From Yamagishiella unicocca (Eukaryota; Chlorophyta; Chlorophyceae; Chlamydomonadales; Volvocaceae), in assembly GCA_003116995.1 (NCBI GenBank), contig BDSL01000092.1, forward strand, positions 186,001 to 250,000: a stretch of 64,000 nt of DNA, in the 5' to 3' direction. The stretch's first letter is position 1; every line of letters starts with the position of its first letter. Below are positions 46,654 through 57,413 of this stretch, piece after piece. Under the pieces are notes generated by a model. That model was not told where the DNA came from. It worked only from the letters and a program-made list of their open reading frames with translations, and made no database searches. A program made the position numbers and the translations under genes.

Positions 46654-48214
46654 GGTGGCATGTGGGAAATGCAGTCGTGATCATGCCCTACTGGTGGGGC
46701 ATAGAAGGAAAATGTGAAGGCCGCTAGGCTCGTGTCTGCCGTTCGGCTCTGTTTTTGGGTGTCGCCGCCTGGGTCCCTTCGGGACGGTGCTGTACGATGC
46801 GAGCATCCCCGAGCGCGTCGTACACTATGTTACGTCAGCGGTCTGCGCTGATGTCAGCGCCTGCGGCACCCGGTTGCTTGGACTGCGATTGCTGGGTGTA
46901 AGCTACCTAGTGTTCCTGGATTCCGCTCTCCTGGATGTCTTCTAGGCCTCTTGCCTTTCGGAACCGCCGGTTTTCCTTGCTTTCCTTGTCTCTTTCAGTG
47001 TCAGGCAATGCGCCCGATGGTTTTCCTTGCTTTCCTTGTCTCTTTCAGTGTCAGGCGATGCGCCCGATGGCTCTACCTTTTAAGGTCTGGAGCCCACTGT
47101 AACAAGTACAACAACAAGTAACTTATGAATGCCGCCAACGGTGCATCTTGTTGTGCAAGTTTGGATGGATAACAATAACAGAGGCTAGGGGCCGTGACGC
47201 ATGTGTTCCGGCATGTTCTGGAGCTTACAAGTGGCTGGCGGGCAGCCTCCGAGCGGGCAGCCTCAGCAGCCATGTACGGCTTGGGCGGCCGTGAACAGGG
47301 CCGGAACATCGTCCCGAGAAGGACGGAATCACGTGCATAAGTGTCCAAAACACAAGCTGACCCAACCGTTAAGAGGGTTGGGTTTCCTCATCATCGCGGT
47401 ACCGCCCTAACATACCCTGACCATCATCAGTACGCTACTTTGTTCCTACCAAGTACCTACAAACATCACCTTGTTCCTTCCTCATTCGTTGTGGTCCATT
47501 CATTGGCGGAGCAGGATCTCACTGCCACTAGTTGAGGGTACGATTAAACAAGGCAAGCTAAGACAAAAATATGAGGGCAATGAAAATTAACGTTCTACCA
47601 CTAGTGTAAGTCATAATACCGTCGTATGTAGCTGCCCATAAGTACTACAATGTTCAAAGCTTCAAACTCCCTGACCCGGTGATCACGCACATCAGGAGTG
47701 AGCTGAAGGCAAGCCGTTGTTATGCATGGCTGCCGTACATTACCTAGTTTAGAAGCTCTAATTGCTCCTCTTCTGCCGCTCGGCCTAAGTACTAAACATC
47801 ACCGCCAAGCCACAATGTATGGCACCTACTAGCGCTAAAGGGCTGCCTACCACTGTCATACATGTCGCAGTACGAGTTAGTTGTACTGAACCACTCTCAG
47901 CTAACTTGCGCCACTCGGGCACCAATACCATGCTCCTGCCTACCTACCATCATGCGCAAATCATACAATACGCAATACGTAGTACATGTTACTATCAGGA
48001 TGCTTCCCACCTCATGCAAACCACGCTGCCACAATGCGTACGTACAGTGGTCGCACCACCCTAACAATTCGATCATCCTACGTGGCCGGCTAGCTGCCGG
48101 CACATGATAAGCTCACTCGCGGCGGATTTCCTAGATCCTAGCTCCGTCCGCCGGGGCTTGACATCTTGCAGACGTTATAACTCCCAATCCAACTGCCTTC
48201 TCAGTGACACTTAT

Positions 48215-49703
48215 TCACGCTGGTACGTACACGATCAGCTGAATCTGGTCCTCGAGGTCCTCGATGTCCATCGGCAGGCATTCAATGTGCCAGCCCAGGA
48301 CACGCTGCAGCGCCGTGGCCGCCGCGACCTCGCCCTGCTCCCTGACGAGCAGCTGCCGCTCGGCCTCATCGGCGGCGCCCAGTTCCCGGAAGAGCTCCTC
48401 GGGGAAGTGCAGCACCAGCGGCACCCACGAGGAGGGGAAGCCCTTCTCGGCGGCCTCCAGCAGGGTGCGCAATGCTGCCGAGCTCCGCACAGTCACCTTC
48501 TTGCGCAGCACCTGTACCTTGGTATGCACGTAGGTGGACGTGGAGACCAGGAGGGTGCCGCGCTCCACCACGAGCTGCGAGGACACATGTTTGCCCACCT
48601 TCGGAGACGAGCTGATGGTCTCCTTGGCGGTGAAGATGCTGGCTGAGTCCTCCAAATCGTGCATCAATGCGCGCTGCCGCGAGCTGCCTGTGCGGGACTC
48701 CACGATCTGCTGCAGGATCATGGCCAGTCTGTCGCACGGCGAGGTGCACCCCTGCATCAGCCTGCCGACGCGGCGCCTGAAGACGGCTGCCGCATCAGCG
48801 GCCTCGTCGGCGACAGCGGGCGTGACCAGCACTGGGACATCGTGAACAACGACTGGCTTTGACACCGCTTCTGGCTCCGAAGCCACCTCCGACTCCGAAA
48901 CCACCTCGGGCTCCGAAGCCATCTGTGGCTCCGAAGCCACCTCCGGCTCGGAAGCTACGTCGAGCTCCGAAGCCACCTCAAACTCCGAAGCCAACTGTGG
49001 CTCCGAAGCCACCTCGGGCTCCGAAGCCATTTGTGGCTCCGAAGCCACCTGTGGCTCCGAAGCCACCTCGGACTCCAAAGCCACCTCGGACTCCGAAGCC
49101 ACTGCCTGCTGAGTCTTGGCTTCCTGATGCGCAGCAGCTGGCGCTTGCACAGCGGGTACCACATCAGTCGCAGTGGTGTTGGGGTCAGCAGCACCAGCGA
49201 CAGCGAAGAGGTCCAGCAGTGGCGACGGCATGCGCCATGGCGTTGGGGAGGCGGGTGTGCGTAGGGCCACTTGCGCGGCCGGAGGAAGAAGGGATGCCTC
49301 GAAGGAATGCCTCGGGCAGCTGGAGAACGCCGACAGCAGCGCCGGCGGTTTGGCCGATGGCCTCAGGAAGGCCGGAACGTAGTCCTGCAGCCAGGACGGC
49401 AGGGCAGCCATCAGGCAGTCAGCCTGCGCAGCACGAAAGGGTCGAGGGGCGGTGGTTAAAGGCTTGTTGCAGCAGGTAGGACGCATCAATTGATCCCGTC
49501 CGTATCCTAAATCGCATGACAGTGCAGTACGACAAGATATGTATTAGGCATACAGTCTGTCTGCTCTGCGCTCGCTCCCTCCGTAACGGAGGGGTCCTAC
49601 CTGCGGCATCTTGAAGCACCGCAGGACGGCGCCCATCCCAGCGCCAGAGAAAAGGAAGTTGTTGTAATTGTTGTTGTGGGCCGGTGGCTGCAACAGGTGG
49701 CGC
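48215..49703 (-). CDS. Repeat-borne gene, Ser-Glu-Val-Ala repeat protein, A3 copy (3' exons)
   Basis: Exons 48215-49423 and 49601-49703 have the same phase-0 junction as A1 and A2. The frame is intact, but its repeat array is about 32 codons shorter. The C-terminal domain is nearly identical to A1. The 5' region carries the same frame change near 50960 as A1. Function is unknown. Confidence 0.55.
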
Positions 49704-50336
49704 CTGCGTAAGGGAGCGGACAGGAAGAGCAGTATGGGTTACGAGTGGGCGAGCCACGACATGCAGCTACTGATTCGCACGACGTGCGCCAGAAAGCTAA
49801 CAGGAAAGATGCAAGTCGGCGCACTGCCAGGAGCCGCGCGCTGCAGGGCATTCAAGCTGCAACGGTGCGGCGTTAGGACGAACGGCTGTCGACATCTGTC
49901 GCTTCGCTCCCGGCAACAGGTATGCCCATAAGCCGTTTGGAAAACAGCGCGCATGCTCCCAACATGTACATGTGCAGTGCGAGCCCTTGCGAGGTGCTGC
50001 CAAAGACCGTGACGCCGTGTGTGACATTTGCAAGCAAGACTTTGTATTAACGCAGAATGTGGATGTTAACAGGATTCAAGGATGTTATGGTGGCGTATGG
50101 CTCATTGCCGGCAGGGGTGGCAACGACCGTCGACAAGCATGCAATGTCGGTCCAAAGCCCAGGCCCAAGCCAGACGGGAGTCAGCACAACGACATTAGTG
50201 CACAAAGCATAAATGCATATGATTAATATGGCATCTGGTATAGGCTATCCTGTCCAGCCTGGGAAGGATAATGCTTGCAAGCGGTCACCATGTCGCAATG
50301 CCCAGGCTGCACAGACTGCCAAGAAAGTGTTGGAAG

Positions 50337-50374
50337 CCAGCCAGACATCCCGAGCGCTCGGGATGCCTGGCTGG
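50337..50374. repeat. 38-bp palindrome, A3
   Basis: Same palindrome as at 18677 and 27048. Confidence 0.85.
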
Positions 50375-53109
50375 AACAGAAAGCGCACGTTGCAAAAGGC
50401 CCTCCCTATGTATGGCTTGCGGAAGCCCACACCACTCTTGCAAGGCTCCATGAGCCTGAGACCTGCCCACCCTGCCCTGGTGCTCGTAGCCAACCCAACT
50501 GCACTCACCCACGCGGGAACGCCATTACAGACGATGCAGGCTCCGACATCACGCGACGAGAAGCCATCTTGTATGTACTCAAGGAAAAGATACACGCCAG
50601 ACGGCACAGACACCCGGCACAACAGCTTGCGCGCGCGAAGACTTAGGAGGACTTTGTGCGCTGCGAATGATGACAGACGTGTGGCAGAGAACAGAAGACC
50701 AAGGCAAGGAAGTAGAATAGAGATTGGAGAATAGACCTGAAGTTCCGTCGTCGACGACTTTTTATGTGGCCTCCTGGTGACACAAAGGCCCTTCGGATTG
50801 TCGTACCGCCGCAAGTCCGTAGTGCAAATAATGTTCTCGCACAAGCTGGCACGACGCCTAGCAGGCTACGACGAACTGGCATGCAACACCAACCAAGCAT
50901 GAGGACAGCTCAGATGCGCAGACGCAACAAACGTACCTGACAGCTGAGACTAGACGACCCTTCTGCGTGCCCGGTCCTTGTCCTGTCGATGCATGTCCAA
51001 GTTCAGAGAGGCTTTTACCTGCAAAATGTGAACCAAACGAGGAAAGGTAAAGTCGGCGGACCCTGCAAAGAGCAAGCCAGGGTATCGGACAACTGGCGGA
51101 AAGAACCGCAACGCACCTCGAGGCACGGCCAGCGACATGAGGCAGGGATCAATCAAAGAACGGATTGGCAGAACCACCCCAAGCCGCCAAGACGGTAGAG
51201 CAGGTAGAGCGAGGCACCAGCGAGGCAGCCTCCTCCTGACAGGGCCCGGCTCCTGCCCAGATCCCTAATAGTCAAGCAAAAGAAGAAAGGGAAGAGCAAA
51301 GAAAAGCTTCGTGTCGCTGGGCTTAGCACGGGGGCAAGTCGACGAGTTTGTCCCTGCTCTTTGGAGTTCAATACCAAGGCTGACCGCCATCTTGGCTTAG
51401 TGGGCAAGTGCAAAGTACTAATTACATATACCGCTTTGGCCTGATTTCCATTCGTGAATGTACTCAGAGCGAGCCGAAAGCAGCATGAGAGTTTGTGCTC
51501 GTGAAACGGTATGATTTGTCAGGCCGACTTCGGCGTGCACTTCTGTAAGCTATTCCTACATCTGCCAGGCATTACGAAGGGTGTATGTCGACAGAGCACG
51601 AACGTGTAAGGGAGCGGAAGAAAGTCACCGACCGCTCACCTGGAAAGCACACGGAAGGCTTACCGACTAGGGTGAAAGGCAAAGCAATCATTTTGTGTTG
51701 GAACAGCGGCCTTCCAGCCACGGCAATCGAAAAGCCGAAGCGGAATGAGAGACCCGTCGAAATGGGCGGGCATTGGGTGACCCGCGGGTCGTGTCGCCGA
51801 AGTAAATGCAGAACAATGGCAGACATTAATTCGAGTTCAAATGAAGGGGCTCGCCCTCGAATGGGATTGGCGCAGCCGCGGTGTGGTAATGAACATGCCA
51901 CGGCGACCCACAACAGGAGCTATCCGCAATGCATGCTGCAACGGTCGGCGGGGCTTCATGCATCGCGTAATATTTACTCTGCGCAACGGGTTAATGCGCG
52001 TCCACCAGGTTAAGGTAGGTTCTTGGTGGTCTCGGGGCCTACCCCAGAAGGTACCATGCCGCATTGACGCGCTCTTCCTCGCCTGCCGGGCCGCTCGGTC
52101 GCACTTCCCAGCCTTCGTGCAGCTGTAACCAAGTGAGCTGCCGGCAGCAACGACGATGCGCACACACTGCAAGGGGAGGTCAACTTCACGGATACGCACC
52201 AAGCCATGCGCAGAAGCTTACCCGGCAGCGTACGTCGCCGCACGCCAGCGCGCCGAGCACGCAAAGCACCGCCACCGCCACCGCTGTGAACGCAGGACTC
52301 CCGACTATCAATCCACATTAAATGAAAGCATTAGTTTGTTTTGTAATATTTGGTGTGGGTTAAAGCGAAAGGCGACGGTCGAGCCATTCCTGCAAGCACC
52401 GTAAGGGTCGCTAATGCAAGCAGCTTTTTGCGCCGAGCCTTCTACAATACGGATTGGCATAGCCATGTACCGGTATCAAGGCTGGCTGGATAGAAACCAC
52501 AGTACGTCGTACGTGCACGCGGGCGTCATAATCCAACAACAGGACGAATACAAGCACTACATGTATGCACCGTCTGTAGCTGTAAATGCGGTTGGTTTCA
52601 ATGAAAGCCCCTTGCTTCTTCTTTCTGTATCATGGCTGTTTAACACGGCCATGACTGCCAGCACACAACGCAACATGCTAGCAGCGGTGTTTAAGGCCCC
52701 TTGCTTATGGTGTGCATTCAGTGACAAGATTCAGGGGCGCTGGTGGGTCGCTCGAGTGCTTGTCGCTCTGGCCGAGCCAAAATCATCGCTGGAGACGGCG
52801 AACGTCGAATCTAGCGACTTTATCGATGGGCAAAGTCCTTCGCTGCTGCATGCCGCACGTGACCCATGAAGAGCTCCGGACCTTTTTGCAGGTGCGGGTG
52901 GCGGCACCGGCCTAACCAAGCCACCACGGTAATCCAACCCCGAATTACCCCCGTGCCCAGCTACGACGTTGAGAATACCTGTACGACGTCCCGCGGTCGT
53001 TGCGGCCCGTGGTATGAGTTCTACCACGCTGCCCCCGGGAGAGCAGGGGCAAGACGTCACTGAACGACTCGCACGGCTTCCATAATCCGGTGCCCGACAA
53101 CATCACCTG

Positions 53110-53640
53110 TTGGGACTTCTACCGGGTGGGCCAGCTGAGGAGCGATGAGAGCAATGACCAATGACGGTGGGTGGGGAGGAACGGCGGGGAGGACTGTCCA
53201 GCATCACGTACGTGTCACAAATAAACCAGGGAAGGGAGCGAAGGGGGCCCCACGGGGGCAATGAGTGGGAATGGCTAGGAGGGCGCGCTCGTTTCTAGTG
53301 CGGCGGAGGCCCAGACGTGGGGTTGCCTTGCTGTGGCGGAATACATCCTGGTGTCATGGTCAGTTGTTCGGGCGGCTGCCCGCACAACTGACTGACGAAC
53401 CCGCCGTACTGCAAAAAGGAGCTATACATCTGCATTCTTTTACTGAAATTCCCATGTGCGGCTGTGTCTGCAACAAAGGGCGGGCTGGACTGGGAACTTC
53501 GGGCCGCTGGTGCATCCGCCCCTGGCGCTGCCGGCGGATCACCTAGTGTCGTGGTACCATCGGAGACCATGGTGGTGGGTACGACCATGGTTGCGTGTGC
53601 CAACCCTTGTGTATGTGTCTGCGCGTGGCGGAGTGACCAG
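53110..53640 (+). repeat. Linker segment, third occurrence
   Basis: It includes the hairpin at 53359-53392 and a 5-6 base insertion near 53524 (CCTGGCG). After about 53630 it runs into unique sequence instead of an mTERF exon, so it marks the original right side of the linker. Confidence 0.7.
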
Positions 53641-54352
53641 CATTGGGCCTGGCTGTTTGTGTACTGTACTGATAATGGTCGCGTGGATTTGCTCAGCGCT
53701 GCGCCACGCGCACTTTTGTTGAAGGTGCCCCGCCTATTGGCTTGCCACTACTCTGCTGCCCTCCCTGTAACGGTGGCCTCGTGACCGGCTGACTCAATGC
53801 TCTCGGCAAAACACGACAAAAACATGAGCAATCACACGTTAGTAAGGGTTTTCAAATGGCACCAATGGCCGACTGCAACACTTCGGCTACAAATCCGCTA
53901 TTAAAATGCCAACTACCGCGGCCAGTAGCAACACACGGTTGCCCCAGCTCGCTTCAAAACAACGCGATTAGCACTCGGTCCCCAGTGGCGACTGCCTGCA
54001 CCTGGGTGAGGCGGCGGGTACAATACGGATAACAATTTAGCCTAAAGTGCCGCAACACGGTGGATAGCCGTCAACGTGACACTAGAAAGGCTTTAAGCTC
54101 TCCAAGAAAGTACGACATGTCAATACTATGGTCCAAGAACCAGCCTTCTCATATTGGGAAGCCTACACCTCGGGTAAAACCCACAAGGGCGAGCCGCTAT
54201 AGATGCGGTCGATGTACTCGGAATATGGTACGTGGATGTCTTCAGGCTTGCATTAGTACTCGTGTGTGGGGGGGAGGGCATCATACCCGCTGCCGCTACA
54301 TCCTCATACCCGCTGCTGCTACATATCCTCAGTCCCCGGTGCTGCTACATCC
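53641..54352. other. Unique spacer and 3' flank of the dioxygenase gene
   Basis: No gene is seen. At about 54278-54364 an imperfect 24-base unit (CTGCTACATCCTCA...CCCGCTG) repeats about four times and runs into the stop codon of the minus-strand gene. Confidence 0.5.
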
Positions 54353-57300
54353 TCAGACCCGCTGCACCACCAGCGACGCGGGCACTGCCACGGCGTCCCA
54401 GCAGCCGCCAGCCTCGCGCACCGCCGCCTGGTCAAAGCAGCCCTCCGCCGCCGGCCGGCCCATGCGCAGGACCCTGGCGCGCAGCGAGCGGCGCTGGGTC
54501 TTGCCCCAGGCCGCCAGCAGCCGCAGCCGCACGTACTCCGTTGCCTCCGCGCCGCTGTTCGCCTTGCGGCGCCTGTTCTTCCGGAGCATCTGCTTGGCCC
54601 CCGACACCCACGCCCGCCAGGCGCTCACCACGGCCTCCCGCACCCACAGCGCAGAGCCGATCCGGCGCAGGTTGCCGCCGCTGCTGGGGGTGCATGCCTC
54701 CGTGCCGTGGTACAGCCGCCGCGTGTTGATGAGCAGCGTGGTGCCGTGCAGCGGCGTGAAGCGCACACCGGCGTTGGCGAGGCGGAAGGCGCCGCCGCGG
54801 AGCGAGCCCTCCGCGCCGGTGAGCCACCACGTGATGAAGGACAGCGGGGGGTCGTCCTGGTCCACGTGGATGCGGTTGTGGTAGTTGTAGGCGAAGGACA
54901 GGGTGCAAAAGGGCCCTGTGCCGGGGCCGTGGTGCTCCCGGCCGCGGCAGTGCGCAGCCAGCAGGTCCATGTGTCGCGGGTGCTGGCGCCGCAGCACGGC
55001 CGTCAGCTTGCGGAGGAGGCGGACCAGGTGGGCCCTGCGGCTGGGGCCTTTGGCGGGGTCCAGCAGGTGGGCGTAGCTGCGGGGAGGGGAGGGGGGGGGA
55101 CCGGACGAAGGAGTCAAGGGAGGGGCGAGGGGTGACGTAGGGACGTGTGCTGGTCGTATAAGTAAACGTACTGGCTAAGGTGGGCGAGAGAGGGGCGAAC
55201 TGGGTTTTGGCTGGCTGGGTTGTCGGACTGGTAGGTGGGATTACGTGCAGAGGGGAGGCGTGGGGCACACCGGTGCTGCCGCTCTCCCACACCCTCCACG
55301 CTTCCTCCCACGTGCTCCTGCGCTACCCCCTCCCCTCCCCCTTCCCGTTCCTCTTCCACATTCTCCTCCCCGTCCGCATCCCACCCCGCGCCTCACAGTC
55401 CTGGCGCCGAGGTAGGGGTGCAGGCCGCCCAGGTCATGCCCGACGTCTTGAGCGCCACCGCGCCGGCCGCCACCTTGTTGCGACTCCGGCGCTGCCCCTT
55501 GAACACGCCGCCCGCATCCGCCGCCTCAAACAGACCCACCACCTCCGCCGCTGCCCCGCCAGGCTGCTGCTGCTGGCTTGTCAGCTGGCGAGACACGGCA
55601 AGTGGAACCACCCGCCGCCAGCCGCCCGCCTCGCCGCGCAGCGGTGGCAGCACCGCCAGCAGCACGAAGTCCCGGCCAGTCAGGTCGACCTCCGCGGGCT
55701 GGCACGTGCCCGTTCGCGCCGTCTCGACTGCCCGGCGATCCAGTTCGTCCGCCTCAACTAGCAGCACCGTCGCATCCGGGGACACCTGGTCCCCCAGCCC
55801 CACGGCGCGGAGCAGCCCCGTGCGCTGTTCCGGACAGAGGACCTCGTGGGAGTGCGCGTCGGCCGGACTCGGCGGCGGCCCGCCACCACCACCACCACCA
55901 GTAGCACCACCACCAGTAGCACCACCACCAGTAGCACCACCACCAGTAGCACCACCACCAGTAGCACCACCACCGCTACCACCAGTACCGGGTGGTCCGG
56001 CGCTGGAGTCGTCAGAGCAGCTGCCGGCGGAGCTGGCTCCAGCGGGCGGGTCGGCGCAGGTGCGGGCGGTCGGTAGCGTGTCGTACGACCAGTTGTAGCC
56101 GCCGCCGGGGATGGACTCGACGCTGCGTGCGTGCGTGCGGCGAGGTGTGGCAGCAGGGGAGGGGGGGCAGGGGAGAGGGGGAACAGGGGAGTTACAATAA
56201 AAGAACCGGTAATGCGACTGGGGAAATGTAGTGGGTGCAGGGGAGGGGAGGGCGGATGGGTGGGAGCAGGGGGTTTCGAGGGGGGAGGGAGGGGAGCAAG
56301 GGAGGGGGGAGCAGAGGGGGGTGGGAGCAGAGGGACGTGGGAGCAGAGGGACGTGGGAGCAGAGGGGGGAGCAGCGGAGGGTGGGAGCGGAGGGGGGTGG
56401 GAGCAGGGGAGGTGGGATCAGGGGAGGGGAGGGCGGATAGCTGGGAGCAGGGGAGGGGAGGGGAGGGCGGATGGGTGGGTGGGAGCAGAGGGAGGGTTGC
56501 GATGCGGAGCCGGCTGGTCCACGTAGGGGAGGAGGGGCATGAGGGTACATTGAAGTGGACAAGGGGAGTGACGAACATGAGGTGGAAATGGTGGTGATGT
56601 GTTGGGGGGGCATAAGAACCGTTGACGCGACGGGACAGGATAGTTGGCGCATGGTCGTCGGACACCGATTTTGTGGGCGATTTGGCGGTGTGTGGGGGGG
56701 GGGGCCCCGGGCGCCCAATGCCGTGTACACGGAGACGTGCACGTGGGTACGTTACGTAAGGTTATCCACACGTAAGCACGTCAGGGCTGTGAGAATGTAA
56801 AGACTGTCAGGACTTTTGCGATGCCTGTTCCGATACGAGGGGCATCCGCGTCTCATACCCGTCGCTGGGCAGCACGGTGGGGCCCAGGTCCCAAGCCACC
56901 CTCGTGGATGCGACAAAAAAACACCTCCCCGGACTCTTCCCCCCCCCGCCCCCCATCAGCTACTGGACACAGCCCACAAAGGCATCGTGTCCACTAGTCG
57001 GGCTTGAAGGGTTCTAGTTAGGCTGTAATAACGTTGGGCTTTAATAATATTTGCTAGTAGTACCAGTCCTGACTCCTGACGACTGCCGCCGCTGATGACG
57101 TCACTTACGTCACCGTGAAGTCGTGCTTATCGTCCGGGTGCTCCAGCTGCGCAGCAGCCCTGCAGAGCTTGAAGGCAGCTATTCGGCCGCCCGCGCTCCG
57201 GCTCCGGCAGCGGGGCGACCGGGCGCGGTTCCGGGGTGCGGCCCTCTTGTGGCACACGGACACAGGCGCATGTTGCTTGGGTGCGGTGCGCCGAGGCGGC

Positions 57301-57413
57301 GTTCGTCGCGCGGGTGGTTGCGATGCAGGCGCAGAGGGCCCAGCTGCGGCTGCGCGGTCAAGCGCAGTTTGGCTGCGCGTTCTGGAGGCGGGGCAGCCCG
57401 AACGCGCAACCAT
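54353..57413 (-). CDS. TET/JBP-like 2-oxoglutarate/Fe(II) dioxygenase, three exons
   Basis: Proposed exons on the minus strand are 57109-57413 (from the first ATG after an in-frame TAA), 55397-56122 and 54353-55076. They sum to 1755 bases, or 584 residues. Both junctions are phase 2, with GTAAGT and GTGAGG donors and CAG acceptors. Exon 2 carries RDFVLLAVLPPLRGEAGGWR and a motif RSRNKVAAGAVALKTSGMTW. Exon 3 carries NYHNRIHVDQDD, then FTPLHGTTLLINTRRLYHGT, then NLRRIGSALW. That gives iron ligands near His414, Asp416 and His467 and a 2-oxoglutarate-type Arg near 482. The order HxD, about 50 residues, H, then R fits TET/JBP enzymes, which oxidise methylated bases in DNA. In Chlamydomonas the family includes CMD1, which modifies 5-methylcytosine with vitamin C as co-substrate. 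The substrate here is inferred, and a different 2OG oxygenase family remains possible. Exon 2 also holds a Gly-Gly-Gly-Ala-Thr tract. Confidence 0.65.
55883..55990 (-). repeat. 15-bp coding minisatellite in the dioxygenase gene
   Basis: ACCACCACCAGTAGC units (plus view) repeat five to six times, encoding Gly-Gly-Gly-Ala-Thr on the minus strand. It forms a flexible linker near residues 140-175, outside the catalytic core. Confidence 0.85.
56190..56233 (-). repeat. Shared intron block R2 in dioxygenase intron 1
   Basis: The reverse complement of this segment matches 12961-13006 in mTERF intron 6 (ATTTCCCCAGTCGCATTACC, GGTTCTTTTATTGTAAC). Confidence 0.7.
56234..56520. repeat. G-rich minisatellite in dioxygenase intron 1
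   Basis: Units such as GGGAGCAGAGG(GA)GG, GGGACGTGGGAGCAGAGG and GGGAGGGGAGGGCGGAT repeat irregularly. No coding function is seen. G-quadruplex formation is possible from the many G runs. Confidence 0.75.
56614..56660 (+). repeat. Shared intron block R1 in dioxygenase intron 1
   Basis: GTTGACGCGACGGGACAGGA followed by TAGTTGGCGCATGGTCG matches mTERF intron blocks at 9323 and 13354. Confidence 0.7.

Larger units (their letters stand above)
45312..53110 (+). repeat. Long repeat unit A, copy 3
   Basis: Same content and order as A1 and A2, followed by a third linker (about 53110-53640) that runs into unrelated sequence with no mTERF exon. Confidence 0.8.
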
